NCBI RefSeq assembly: GCF_014204625.1
Contig: NZ_JACHLU010000001.1
Span: forward strand, 496,001-560,000
From: Gillisella vitis
Lineage (GTDB): Bacteria; Pseudomonadota; Alphaproteobacteria; Rhizobiales; Rhizobiaceae
DNA length: 64,000 bases
Reading direction: 5' to 3'
In this document: positions 1 through 10,300 of the stretch, piece after piece
How the letters are laid out: each line of letters starts with the position of its first letter
Position numbering within the stretch: position 1 is the stretch's first letter
The notes under the pieces: model-generated
The model's input: only the letters and a program-made list of their open reading frames with translations
Database searches by the model: none
What the model was told of the DNA's origin: nothing
Translations under genes and position numbers: made by a program

Positions 1-290
1 ATACGGTCACGATTCCGGCCTCTGCTGGCGCACAGGGGACATTCGGGGGCGTGAGCTTTCAAAACGGAACCGCAACCAACAGCGCGACGAAATCTGCTAT
101 GCCAGCCAAGTTCCAGTTCACATACGGCCCCATTGATCCGTCGCTCGGTGGGCAGGTCACGTATCAGATTGACATCGAAGCGGGCACAATATCGCCAACA
201 ATGATCGCCGTTGTCTATCAGCCCGACGCCACCAACAATCCGCAGAATGTGGTTTTGTTGCTGCCGAGCTACCCACTGCCCGGCTCATGA
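1..290 (+). CDS. C-terminal end of an unknown protein (truncated by window edge)
   Basis: An open frame enters from the left edge (codons in phase with position 3) and ends with a stop at 288-290. About 95 residues are visible. They are rich in Gly, Thr, Ser, Asn and Pro with alternating hydrophobic residues, which suggests a beta-rich domain, and end in VVLLLPSYPLPGS. I recognise no family. The next gene starts 70 bases downstream on the same strand, so this is probably the upstream member of the same operon as the two TULIP-like genes and the MACPF gene. An internal GTG at 51 could be read as a start, but no ribosome-binding site precedes it and the frame is open upstream, so the true start is most likely outside the window. 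Confidence 0.55.
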   Translation, partial: TVTIPASAGAQGTFGGVSFQNGTATNSATKSAMPAKFQFTYGPIDPSLGGQVTYQIDIEAGTISPTMIAVVYQPDATNNPQNVVLLLPSYPLPGS

Positions 291-360
291 GTTGGGCCAG
301 CCGGTCAGTGAATGTGTACAAACAGCTTGCAGCACATCTGGAAAAAGAGAGAAGAGCGCG

Positions 361-1737
361 ATGAGTGACCTCGTTTCAACCGAAATCAGCACACTTGTCG
401 CGCGGATGCGAGAGGCTCCAGCGGTGGCGGAAGCATGGGATGTGGCACTCAACTTGTCCGAGGCCGCCATGCAGGCACTCGTGTCGAGCCGTTGGAATGC
501 CAAACCGACCTTGACTAAAGAAGAGCGTGCTCTCGTCTGGCTTGCGCCAGCGCAAGTGGGCGGGCAGCACGACATTCTCAAGATCGTAACGGATCTCGCC
601 TTACCGTCCACCACTCTGGACACCTCAGCCCAGACGGTGAAACTGGGTTTCACCATCGACAGTGGCCAGATGCAGACAGGCAAGGTACCCACTGAAACAG
701 TGGCACGCGCAAACGGCAACCCGCTCCTGATCAGAAGTGAAGAGGTCGAATGGTCAAAACCAGTTGAAATCTCCGATAACAATCCCCTGTATCTCAACGG
801 GCAATGGCCCATCGAGATACATCAGGCGGACGACAATCTCACTTTTTCAATAGAATTGAACCTGACCGCTGGCAAAATGGCTCTGACCAGCCCGATTTCT
901 GGCGGCATTGACAGTCAGGTCGCAGAGCAAGCCGTTCAAAGCTGGCTGTCAAACCAGCACCTGAGTGGTCAGCTGATGACATTTTCACGAAAACCGGGCG
1001 CTGCGGCAACCACATTGACCGCGACAAAAATCAAAGCAAGGCTTGCGAATGCGCTGGACGGCCAACCCGTTCTCCAGATTGTGCTGGGATCGGCACCAGA
1101 AACATCCGATACAATCGAAAACAGCCCAGTCTATCATCCGGCTGGTTACGATTTCAGCGCTCAGGTCAGTTCTCGCGCGACAATGTCGATTATTGCGAGC
1201 GCCTATAATCAGGGCACAGGCAAGATAAAACTCGTGTCTGCGCCGCCCAATGATGGCCAGCTCCACTGGTTTACTCAGGTGCACCAGCCAATGGTCTTCT
1301 CGGGCACCTTCAGCAATCCAAATGGAACGGTCTACCTCACAGATCAATCGAATCTGTTTATGTGTTTCGGCGGCTCTGCCGATCAGGGACTTCGTCTTTT
1401 TACCCATATCGATCCCAGTTCAACAGTGCATTTACAGCTGGACCTCGCAGCCCACTACCCAACAATCATATCGGGCACGGGTGCCGACCAGTGCGTTTGC
1501 CTGTCGGAAGGTGCGCAATCTGTGACCGGAGACGGCTTCTACGAAAATATCGTCAGGCCGCAACTGGAGAAATTTCTGACTGGAGACATCAAATCCGACA
1601 TGACCAGGGTTCGGTTGAGCGCGGTGAGTGATCTTCTCCTGCGGGAGCTTTCTGTTTCAGGTCATGCACTGACGTTTGAGGTATCGGCATTGCCTGCCGA
1701 GTTGCTGATTGCTGGCAACCTGACCCCCATCTTGTGA
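361..1737 (+). CDS. Unknown protein, possible TULIP/P47-like, first of two tandem paralogues
   Basis: A 458-residue protein with no signal peptide or membrane segment. ATG 361 was chosen because the purine-rich AGAGAGAAGAG lies just upstream. Near the N terminus is AEAWDVALNLSEAAMQAL and the C terminus reads LPAELLIAGNLTPIL. The neighbour at 1763 has the matching NGWDAVLNVLQNPINSF and VPTDLVIVGNFQPA, so the two look like diverged paralogues. A 'GWD..' start and a hydrophobic-Gly end recall clostridial P47/OrfX proteins, which have the lipid-binding TULIP fold. That link is from memory of motifs only and is tentative. The gene is co-directional with the MACPF gene downstream, suggesting a shared role at membranes or with lipids. 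Confidence 0.6.
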   Translation: MSDLVSTEISTLVARMREAPAVAEAWDVALNLSEAAMQALVSSRWNAKPTLTKEERALVWLAPAQVGGQHDILKIVTDLALPSTTLDTSAQTVKLGFTIDSGQMQTGKVPTETVARANGNPLLIRSEEVEWSKPVEISDNNPLYLNGQWPIEIHQADDNLTFSIELNLTAGKMALTSPISGGIDSQVAEQAVQSWLSNQHLSGQLMTFSRKPGAAATTLTATKIKARLANALDGQPVLQIVLGSAPETSDTIENSPVYHPAGYDFSAQVSSRATMSIIASAYNQGTGKIKLVSAPPNDGQLHWFTQVHQPMVFSGTFSNPNGTVYLTDQSNLFMCFGGSADQGLRLFTHIDPSSTVHLQLDLAAHYPTIISGTGADQCVCLSEGAQSVTGDGFYENIVRPQLEKFLTGDIKSDMTRVRLSAVSDLLLRELSVSGHALTFEVSALPAELLIAGNLTPIL

Positions 1738-1762
1738 GCGCCAAGTCCGAAAAGGAACATCA

Positions 1763-3154
1763 ATGACCGACAGCCCGACGCTCAATTACCTGCTCACGCA
1801 GATGGCGCAAGACAAAGAGGTTCTCAACGGCTGGGATGCCGTGCTCAACGTTCTGCAAAACCCGATCAACAGCTTTTTCCAATCCCAGTTTGCCACGATG
1901 ACGGCCGGCTCTGGAACAATGACGATGTCACAGGTGTTTTGCGGACCGCCTGTTCCTTTCCGGGGTGACAATTATAGCACCGTCACCGATTTTTCCTTCA
2001 CTCTGGGGCCGCCGCACTTTGTCTTCACCGGGGGGTCCAATACCATCACCGTGACACAGGCCATCATCGCAGGGCAAACCCGCACGGGCAGCCTGCCTGT
2101 TGGTCCCGACTTTCAACCCGCTGCCTGTGGATGCATATCGAACGATCCGCGCGTTGACTGGGGACCGTGGCAAACCATCAATATTGGTGACAACCCATCC
2201 ATATCCGCTCAGGTTCCGCTCACCTCGGTCAACGGCCTGATCAATACCAGCACGCATACCGTTGTGCTCGATTTCGCCAATGGTGCCTTCACCGTGAACA
2301 ATCTGGTCATCGACAAGGTCAGCTCACAACAGTTATCGGACCAGATCAGAAGCTGGTTTGCCACCCATGGCATTCGCTACCAACTGGTTTCGGTGGATTT
2401 TGCATCGAATGACATCCCCGCGCTGACCCCGACCCGCTTTCAGTTCAAGGTCATACAGACCAATTCTGGCAATATCATCGTGCAGATTCTGATCATGACA
2501 AATGGCCAGGCAACCCAGGGTGATCCCATCATACTTGAGCCAATTCCCACGGCCAGCGGCTACAGTTGCACGCTCATGATCAGTTCCCGGATCGTATTCA
2601 GCAATATACTATGTGCAGGTTTCAACAACGCTGGCAAACCTTTCAACCTTTACCCCCAGAGCACGTCGCTGGCCGCTGGATATACGGCCTATATTGCGCC
2701 CCAGATGCATTTTGAGGGCTCGTTCAGCTACGGCAGTTGTTGTGATGAAACAACCGTAAACTATTCGCTTTATCTGGGCGGCACCTATGCTGGCACTGCG
2801 ACAAACGGATTTCATCTCCACCAGTCGCTCACCCCCAGCGGCAATGTTGGCAATACAATTACGGTCGATGCGGACAATCCCGTCAGTCTGTCCGGTAGCG
2901 CCGCCAATCAGTCGATCAACATCACCCCGCAGGCACCTTCCATCAATGTCACGGGTGGCGCTTCCGACAGGATCAACAGCACACTGCAAGGCATATTATC
3001 CAACGATTTCCAGAATGCCATGGCCGGCATTTCATTCGGTTCTGTTACATATTTTGCCCTTCGCAATGTTCTTTTTCCCAGCAGTATGATGCAGATGAAC
3101 GTGGTACAGGTGCCCACCGATCTGGTCATCGTCGGCAATTTTCAGCCCGCTTGA
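1763..3154 (+). CDS. Unknown protein, possible TULIP/P47-like, second tandem paralogue
   Basis: A 463-residue protein starting at ATG 1763 after an AAAGGAA ribosome-binding site, 25 bases behind the previous gene. It has no signal peptide and looks beta-rich (many Thr, Ser, Asn, Gly). Seven Cys are scattered through it, including CGPP, CGC and a CC pair (SCCDE) near residue 330, which is unusual for a cytosolic protein. N-terminal NGWDAVLNVL and C-terminal TDLVIVGNFQP match the upstream paralogue. As there, P47/OrfX-type TULIP membership is an inference from the terminal motifs and overall size. The MACPF gene follows within about 25 bases, so these genes are almost certainly one transcript. 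Confidence 0.6.
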   Translation: MTDSPTLNYLLTQMAQDKEVLNGWDAVLNVLQNPINSFFQSQFATMTAGSGTMTMSQVFCGPPVPFRGDNYSTVTDFSFTLGPPHFVFTGGSNTITVTQAIIAGQTRTGSLPVGPDFQPAACGCISNDPRVDWGPWQTINIGDNPSISAQVPLTSVNGLINTSTHTVVLDFANGAFTVNNLVIDKVSSQQLSDQIRSWFATHGIRYQLVSVDFASNDIPALTPTRFQFKVIQTNSGNIIVQILIMTNGQATQGDPIILEPIPTASGYSCTLMISSRIVFSNILCAGFNNAGKPFNLYPQSTSLAAGYTAYIAPQMHFEGSFSYGSCCDETTVNYSLYLGGTYAGTATNGFHLHQSLTPSGNVGNTITVDADNPVSLSGSAANQSINITPQAPSINVTGGASDRINSTLQGILSNDFQNAMAGISFGSVTYFALRNVLFPSSMMQMNVVQVPTDLVIVGNFQPA

Positions 3155-3179
3155 GCAAGTGTCAGCAAGGAGAGGCACG

Positions 3180-5672
3180 TTGATTATCAACCTTGGAGAC
3201 CCGGTCGATCTTTTGTCCGGCTTCGCACCACACTTTCCTCCATCTGGTCAGGCCTGGCGAACCCCATGCAAGCAACCGCTGATCACAGAAAGTCCCGGCC
3301 CATCTTCTGCCCCGACCGTATGGGGACCACCCATGCTGTCTCTCCACGAGACCCCCGCAGATCTTCTGAGCCATCTGTTTGACTATTCGGTCAGCCCCAT
3401 GGCGGGTATTGATGGTCCTCTTTCACTGCCATCGGGCGCATTTATGGCTGAAAACTCGCTCGCAGAGCTGGAAACACGCCTCAAAATTGACCTGACACAG
3501 GGGCACGCACCAGCCTATCTTCTGGCTCGGCTGAAAGGCATTCGCCATACACAACACTACACGCCTGAATTGCGCGGACTGAATCGCAAAATCAAGATCA
3601 TGCAATGGTGGACCCCAGAGGGACGCAATGCCATGACGCGGCTCAGGCTGCAACGTATGCGCATGGAAGGTGCTGAGTTTCATGGCGATTTCAGCGCCCA
3701 CAACGCCAAGCGCTATCTCGCTTATTTTCAGGATTTTGGCACCCATATCGTCAGCTCTCTGACAATCGGCGACATGTTGTTTCAGGTGTTCGAGGTTAAC
3801 GGCAATCTTCTTCAGAGTCTCAAGAGTGAGTTCAGAAAAGATGATGGCAAACACCTGATACAAGGTGCCCTCGCCCATGGTCTTTCGCATCTTACCCGTC
3901 CACCATGGACAACCAGAGCCAGTCCCATCCTGACCACTCAGGACAGCGACGCTGCCGCCTATGTCACCGGACATCCGATCTGGACACACAGCCCGGAAGA
4001 ACCGGCCTCGCTCTTGTCTATCGCTTCATTGTCCGCACCGCTCAGGGACACCGTGCTGGCGCATCTTCCCGCGCACACAGTCATTGGGGCGGTGTTGGCC
4101 AATCAGGCGCTTTACCTTGAAGATCACAGAGCTGACGCATGGTCACGGCTGCTACGGGCATGTTTGGCTCAAAACTATCCCCACGCTCTCTCCACGGGAT
4201 GGCGAAGCCGCAAAGTCTTCCAGCCGGTGCCTTTCTTCGCAAGTGCCGACCTCCTTGGCCAGAATACACTTTGCCCCCCGGTGCAAGCGGGTCTGCCCGA
4301 TCTGGCACTTGCCCTTGATCTGTCTGGACCGGGCCGTTGCCAATCCTCTGCAAGCGAAACTCTGGCGTTTTTCGCAAACACCGGACCCCAGACAGGGGGT
4401 GCCGCAGAATGGACCTTTGACGCACCCTATTTCATGCCAGAACGTTTGATCATTCCCTTCGTCAACGGTGCCGTCAGAATGACTGACCAGCGAGGACAAC
4501 GCGCATGTCTGGTCGAAGGTGCCTGGATAGGGGAAGGCGCTGAACATCGGCCAGAGGTGGTTGCCGATCCCATGCAGGCCGACCCGTCTCTTTTAAAGCA
4601 TCGCCAGTCGCGGTTGTTGGCCCATCTCGCCCTTATGGAACAAGTTCAGGGACCGATATTTCGCCCTGAGGCGGCTGCCGCGATGAGACGATGTGCTGCA
4701 TGGCTGGCCAGTCTTTCTTCACACGATGCGACTTTACTGCCTCTGCGATGGAAAGCCATGCAAGGCGCATGGGGCATTGGATGGCGGGGGCCAGCAAGCC
4801 TTATGGCTCGTCAGGACAATCTTCATGGATTATCTGATCTTCTTGACATGGCGATCACTCTGTTGCGCAATCGGCAGAGCGACCAGCACTGGATAGAAAA
4901 AATACATCTGCTGGAAAGCGCCCTTGCCACCTTCTATCGCAATCTGCCAGACTATAGGAGCCAGGAAGAACTGGGCGCAGAAAACGAGAGTGCCGGTCTG
5001 TCACTCGAGCTATGCTTTGCCAATCTGATGCAAACGGTCACGGAAGAGCATCACCGCCCGCTTGCAGAGCTGCTGGCTGCTGGCAGCCAGTTTCGTCAGC
5101 CCCCGGACAGGCGACACCTGCCTGAAAATCTCTTTCCCGGCGATGATCCTGTCACCACTCTCTGGAACATTGTCCTGACAATTCGCGCCCGCCATGCGGA
5201 AGTGGAAGCCATTCGCCTGGCAATCAAAGGCCAATATGGTGAAGCAGTGGCCTTGGTGGAACAAGAGATTGTTGACGGGCGCGATGTGCCGGAAGATCCC
5301 GTCCGCGCGCTGAAGATGTCGCTTGACGCACAATCAGATCGCTTCCCGGGGCTCGATGCGCACGCAAAACATGAACTGTTGCGTCAGGTCGGCACTGTTG
5401 TCAGCTTGAGCACATCAGCCTGTCTTTTGAGGTGGAGCGAAGGCATTGATCAGGAGCACCCGCAGGACATCGGACCACAGCAGCGGGCCCTTCTGATTGT
5501 TCTCGAGCTGCTCAATCTTTGCTGCCGGCTGGGTCTCGAACTCACCCCACTTGACGATCTGGCAAGCACCAGCCTGCTTGATCGGCTTTGTCAGGCCCGA
5601 GCCGAAACTCTCACCGCATCAGACCAATCTGGTTTTACGACACGATACCAAAGCCATCCTGCGCGCGTCTGA
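3180..5672 (+). CDS. MACPF (membrane attack complex/perforin) domain protein
   Basis: An 830-residue protein with an N-terminal MACPF-type region and a long, mostly helical C-terminal half of unknown function. The MACPF signature is seen as YLAYFQDFGTHIVSSLTIGD, with the conserved Gly-Thr-His at residues 187-189. MACPF proteins oligomerise and often form pores in target membranes; pore formation here is not shown. Two starts are possible: GTG 3159, or TTG 3180, which I chose because AAGGAGAGG sits at good spacing in front of it. There is no signal peptide, so export would need another route or cell lysis. It closes an operon with the two paralogues upstream. Its last 38 bases overlap the tail of the convergent ketosynthase gene. 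Confidence 0.75.
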   Translation: MIINLGDPVDLLSGFAPHFPPSGQAWRTPCKQPLITESPGPSSAPTVWGPPMLSLHETPADLLSHLFDYSVSPMAGIDGPLSLPSGAFMAENSLAELETRLKIDLTQGHAPAYLLARLKGIRHTQHYTPELRGLNRKIKIMQWWTPEGRNAMTRLRLQRMRMEGAEFHGDFSAHNAKRYLAYFQDFGTHIVSSLTIGDMLFQVFEVNGNLLQSLKSEFRKDDGKHLIQGALAHGLSHLTRPPWTTRASPILTTQDSDAAAYVTGHPIWTHSPEEPASLLSIASLSAPLRDTVLAHLPAHTVIGAVLANQALYLEDHRADAWSRLLRACLAQNYPHALSTGWRSRKVFQPVPFFASADLLGQNTLCPPVQAGLPDLALALDLSGPGRCQSSASETLAFFANTGPQTGGAAEWTFDAPYFMPERLIIPFVNGAVRMTDQRGQRACLVEGAWIGEGAEHRPEVVADPMQADPSLLKHRQSRLLAHLALMEQVQGPIFRPEAAAAMRRCAAWLASLSSHDATLLPLRWKAMQGAWGIGWRGPASLMARQDNLHGLSDLLDMAITLLRNRQSDQHWIEKIHLLESALATFYRNLPDYRSQEELGAENESAGLSLELCFANLMQTVTEEHHRPLAELLAAGSQFRQPPDRRHLPENLFPGDDPVTTLWNIVLTIRARHAEVEAIRLAIKGQYGEAVALVEQEIVDGRDVPEDPVRALKMSLDAQSDRFPGLDAHAKHELLRQVGTVVSLSTSACLLRWSEGIDQEHPQDIGPQQRALLIVLELLNLCCRLGLELTPLDDLASTSLLDRLCQARAETLTASDQSGFTTRYQSHPARV

Positions 5673-6879
5673 AAGCAAGCGAGACATAATGCCCCCCGAA
5701 CGCGAAAGAATTGGACAAGGCAACATCCGTGGCCATTGCGGGTGCGGTCCGCAGCGTTCCTTCCCCGTTGCGAATATTGGCCACAAAGGGGGCTTGCTGT
5801 CGCTGAAGTGAGAGCACGGTCGCGGCGGCCTCAATGGCACTGGCTGCACCCATGCAATGGCCAAAGGCCGCCTTGCAGGCACTGACAGGAATGTTCTGCG
5901 CCCGCGCACCAAAAACCTCCATGATTGCATCCGCCTCCAGCGCATCATTGAGATCCGTGGCCGTCGCATGGGCATTCACATGGCCAACCTCTTCGGGCGT
6001 CACACCGGAATCCGCAAGCGCTGCCCGCATGGCACCCACCATGCCACGCAGTGTCGGCTTCGTGAGGCTCGGTGCGTCCGAAACAACACCGGAGCCGAGA
6101 ACCTCCGCCAGAATCGTTGCTCCCCTGGCTCTCGCCCGATCTTCACGCTCCAGAACAAGGACGGCCGCAGCCTCACCAATGACGAAGCCAGAGCGATCCG
6201 CTGCAAACGGCCGCATAATCCCGTATTCAGCGTCTGAATCCGGGCTCATGATGCCAAACGCATCCCAGGCGGCAAACAGTGAAGAGGATGGAAAGGCCTC
6301 GGCACCTCCCGCAAGACAGACCTCCACGACGCCGCTTTGCACAGCGCGAACAGCCTCAGCTATGGCATGACCAGACGCGGCACACGCCGTCACATGGGCG
6401 CTGGAGGCACCCTCAAGGCCAAATCTGACGCAAAGGGCGGCTGTGGGTCCGCTGAACATCATTTTGACAACTGTGGTGGGGCGCAATCTCACATTATCAG
6501 AATATCTCAATACCGATTCCTGAATAGCCTCTGCTGGGCCGAAAGCCGTTCCCATCATGACACCGCACGTTGGACCAATCGTCTCCGGGTTCAGGCCAGC
6601 CTGCTGAATTGCCTCGTCGGCAGCAGCCATGGCCAGCAGGCTCACTCTATCGTATAAATGGGCTTCGGCTTTTCGCACAAGATTTGCGCCATCGAAACCG
6701 GCAGCTTCCGCCCCAAAATGACAGTTCAATGTCGACGTATCGAACCGTTCGACACGACCTATCCCCGAAACGCCAGAGAACAGCGCGTCCTCAAACGCAG
6801 CCCTGCCATTGCCCAGAGCCGAGATAACGCCGATACCCGTCACCACGACACCAATGGGTTGTTGTCCTGTACTAACCAT
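5635..6879 (-). CDS. Stand-alone beta-ketoacyl-ACP synthase (FabF/KAS II-like)
   Basis: A 414-residue condensing enzyme that would extend an acyl-ACP by decarboxylative Claisen condensation. The catalytic triad is intact: Cys166 in VTACAASG, His304 in NAHATATD, and His341 with Lys336 in KAAFGHCMG. The N-terminal VVVTGIGVISALG and C-terminal NSFAFGGH motifs are typical. It overlaps the 3' end of the ACP gene by 8 bases, implying translational coupling, and is the last gene of a PKS-ACP-KS operon. It probably works with the neighbouring ACP rather than as housekeeping FabF, since a genome normally has fabF elsewhere beside the fab genes. It could make a starter chain for the PKS or elongate its product. 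Its end overlaps the convergent MACPF gene. Confidence 0.85.
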   Translation of the reverse strand: MVSTGQQPIGVVVTGIGVISALGNGRAAFEDALFSGVSGIGRVERFDTSTLNCHFGAEAAGFDGANLVRKAEAHLYDRVSLLAMAAADEAIQQAGLNPETIGPTCGVMMGTAFGPAEAIQESVLRYSDNVRLRPTTVVKMMFSGPTAALCVRFGLEGASSAHVTACAASGHAIAEAVRAVQSGVVEVCLAGGAEAFPSSSLFAAWDAFGIMSPDSDAEYGIMRPFAADRSGFVIGEAAAVLVLEREDRARARGATILAEVLGSGVVSDAPSLTKPTLRGMVGAMRAALADSGVTPEEVGHVNAHATATDLNDALEADAIMEVFGARAQNIPVSACKAAFGHCMGAASAIEAAATVLSLQRQQAPFVANIRNGEGTLRTAPAMATDVALSNSFAFGGHYVSLAFRRAQDGFGIVS

Positions 6880-7141
6880 GGGCCTGGCCCGGCGTTGCCT
6901 GCCTGTGCTTTGTAATCAATAATTCTGTCAGGCGCAGCACATCACCCAGATTGCGCATCTCATCCCGATGTTTCTGGATGTCGGACAGGATGGGCGCATC
7001 GTATTTTTCTTCAATCTCGAACATGATTTCAATGAAGTCGAGGGAGTCAATATTCAAATCGCCAAGTGTCTTGTGCTCTTGCAGGTCTTCCGCCTTGACA
7101 TCCAGGAAGTCAGCCATCAGCTCAATAATTTCATCTTTCAT
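6872..7141 (-). CDS. Acyl carrier protein
   Basis: An 89-residue acidic ACP. The phosphopantetheine attachment site is the Ser in LNIDSLDFIEIMF, near residue 33. The fold is otherwise standard (about 80 residues of helices) with a short basic C-terminal tail. It lies between the PKS gene (195 bases upstream) and the ketosynthase (8-base overlap), so it is a dedicated carrier for this cluster rather than the fatty-acid acpP. A separate ACP plus a separate KS beside a modular PKS suggests that an acyl chain is built or shuttled in trans. No phosphopantetheinyl transferase is in the window, so activation would rely on a gene elsewhere. Confidence 0.88.
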   Translation of the reverse strand: MKDEIIELMADFLDVKAEDLQEHKTLGDLNIDSLDFIEIMFEIEEKYDAPILSDIQKHRDEMRNLGDVLRLTELLITKHRQATPGQAHG

Positions 7142-7336
7142 GATTGCGCATCCGTCCCGATAAGGTCATGTCCATTACGCTTCACGTCCTGATAGCATAA
7201 AACAATAAAGACACTCTATGAGGTCAGGGGAAATCCTGCAATATGGTCGGGGACTGCGGATCCGTTTTTAAAGTTTGTCAGAGAAAAATAGAACCGGACA
7301 GTCTCTCGAAAATACGCAAAGCATGTTGCACAGGAT

Positions 7337-10300
7337 TCACCTGCCCTGCACCGATGAGCGATCAATTTCCTCCAGAAGGATTGCTCCGAGATCAAGCAGA
7401 TTTTGTCCTCCAATCAACAGGGTGATGGGAACCGTGATTGCAAAGTCGCGGTCGACAAGACTTTGCAGCTCCACGCCAGCGAGAGAATCAAGCCCTTGCT
7501 GCGCAAGAGGTTTTTCCTTGGATAAGGTCGCTGCCGGACATTTCAGCACATCGCTCAACAGATCCTGAAGATGCTCGGCGAGATGACGGACACGAACGCC
7601 GGCAGGAAGCGCGGACACCCTCTGAAGCACATCTGGCTTCGCATCAGGCAATGTCTGCCCACGCCCGAACAGGTGCGAAAACATATCGCCCGAAAAACAG
7701 CGCGGCACATGACGCGAAAACCGTCCGGGATCGACCCCTTGGTAGAGACAGACCTGAGGCTGATCTGCCCGCAGCGCGGTCTCCAACCCTGCAAGGGCCG
7801 TCTCCGGCGTCATGGCCAACAGTCCAGCCGCCTTTAAATGCGCGGCAACCTTAGGATCGGCAGCCATTCCTGCGTTCGAAATCGGGCCAAAATCGACGCT
7901 GAGCGCTGGCAGGCCGCGCTTGCGGCGTGACCACGCAAGAGCGTCCAGACAGGTATTGGCAGCGGCATAATTGGCCTGATATGGATTGCCAATCACCCCC
8001 GTCATCGACGATGCCAAAACGAAATAGTCGAGGTGTTCCAGTTGGCGGCTGGCAAGGTCAAGGGCAATCGCGCCATCGACTTTCGGAGCCAGCACCCGGC
8101 GGAAGTCCTCAACACTCATATCCCCTGCCGGTCCGTCAAGAATCATACCCGCCCAATGAAAAATGCCAGCAATCGGGCAACCTGTCGCTCTTGTATCCTC
8201 AAAAAGCGTGTGAACCGCCGCTCTATCGGTCACGTCCAATGCCTTGACCGTGAGACGAGCCCCGAGTTCGCTGAGATCGCGCGCCAGCGGCCCTACAAGA
8301 GCAGCCGATGGCTGATGGCGACTGGTGATCAGAATATGTCCTGCCCCAAGAGAAGCCAGCCAAAGCGCGAGCTGCTGACCAAATCCGCCCAGACCGCCGG
8401 TTATCAGATAGGTCGAAGACCGTTGAAACATCGGCTCTGGGGATTGTTCCCGAACGAGCGGCAATGGACTGAGCCTCGGCACCAGCCGTTGCCCATGGCG
8501 GAACACGACTTCGCTGCTGCCATTGCCGCTGACGATTTCCCGGGCCACCACATCATGCCAGTCCCCTGTCTCGACCACATCAATCAAGGTCACATTGGTT
8601 TCAGGCATTTCATTATTGAGAACCCGTGCCAGCCCACAGACGATCGCCTGATCCAGATGGAGATCACAGTCGTCTGAAGAAACAACATGTGCATTGCGCG
8701 TCACGAGATAAATGCGACCACCGGACAGATCGGAGCAAATGGCAACAAGACTGGCAAGCTGCTCTGCCAGAAAACCGGACTGTCTTTCGACCAGAATAAC
8801 GCTTGCATCAGCGCGCTCCATGCTCCCTTCCACAGCACCGTACCTTAGGAGAGCATCGCGCAGACGGTCGCCATGCTGCTGCTCATGATCGATGATCCTG
8901 ATCCTGCGTGCAGTCAGGCTTTCGCGCTGTGTTTCAGTCGCTTTCCATTGCATGACAAGCGCTTGCGGCGCGTGATCCGCCAAGGCCAAACGCGGCTTGA
9001 GTGATTTTACGGCAATATCTTCCAGCTGAACCAGACATTGCCCCGCGGTGTCATAAAGTGTGGCGTCGAAATGAAACTCCTGTCCTTCACGCCCCCGAAA
9101 TGACACGGCAACCCACACACTGGACGGCAGCGGCGCATAAACAGTGTAAGAACCTATGGCGACAGGGACAAGAAGTTCACAGCTTGTCGTCAGGGCAAGA
9201 GCGGCCTGAAACACGCCGTCGAGCAGGCATACAGAATGTGGACCTGCTGTCGCGTGGATAAGAGAGTGATTGAGAGAGAGCTGAGCAAGAAGAAAGTTTC
9301 CGTCAGACGCGAGTGTCATGAGTTGAATGACCTGAAAAGATCGCCCATGGGCAAGGCCCATGGCGGCGAGACGCGCGGTGTGATGATCCATATCGAGCCG
9401 GTGGGGGGCGCGCATGGCAAGATCAGCAATGGACTGCACATCTGGGCGGGCATCCGGCTCAGCCAGCCTTGCTGTCAGGATCGGCGCTGGCATTCCTGGC
9501 TCGGCCGGGTCGTATCCATAGGTTTCCATCTGGCCATCAAGGTGGCGGGTATCCAGTATTTGCCCCTTTTGCCGCTCAAGCAGAAAGGGTTTTCGAAAGC
9601 GAACAGCCGACAAGCGGATCGGAAACCCAGCACCGCCATCGTGCCGCGCGGCATGGGCTGCATGAAGCGCAGCCTCCAGCGCGGCTGTGCCCGGTAAAAC
9701 CGCGGCCCCTTCAAGGCGATGATCGCTCAGAAAGGCAAAGTCAGCGCGATTGAGATCAACAATCCATCGATGGGGGATGGACGACATTTCAGCCCAGACA
9801 TCCTCGCTCGGCACGGATAGCCGGTCTTGTGCCTGGACGCCGGCCTCATGCCAGAAACGCTGACGTTTCCAGCCTGTCACCGGCAGGTCAGCAAGACCGC
9901 CCTCTGGTATCATGCGACGCCAGTCGATGTTGCCACCAGTCTCGTAGAACTGCGAAAGAGCATTTCGAAATGCCGCCCGGTCGTTATTTTTACCGTCAAG
10001 CACCGAGATCACAGACATCTGCCGAGCCTGTTGCCTTGCCAGATCACGCATGGCCCCCAGCAAGACAGGCTTGGCACCAACTTCAAGACAATGCCCTGCT
10101 CCCAATCCAAACGCCGCCTCTATCGCCTCTTCAAACCGGACAGGCTGGCGCATGTTGTTCCACCAATAATGCGCATTCATCGTGTCGTCGCCATATCCCG
10201 TCACCCTTCTGGCTGTGACACTGGAGAGAATGCTCACCGTCGGCACGGATGGCGAAAGCCCGGCCAGATTCGCGGTCAACTCGTCCCGCAACAGGTCCAT

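Noticed and set aside
9025..9045. CTGAACCAGACA, a partial match to the dispersed hairpin core
   Set aside because: It has no pairing arm and lies inside the PKS coding sequence.
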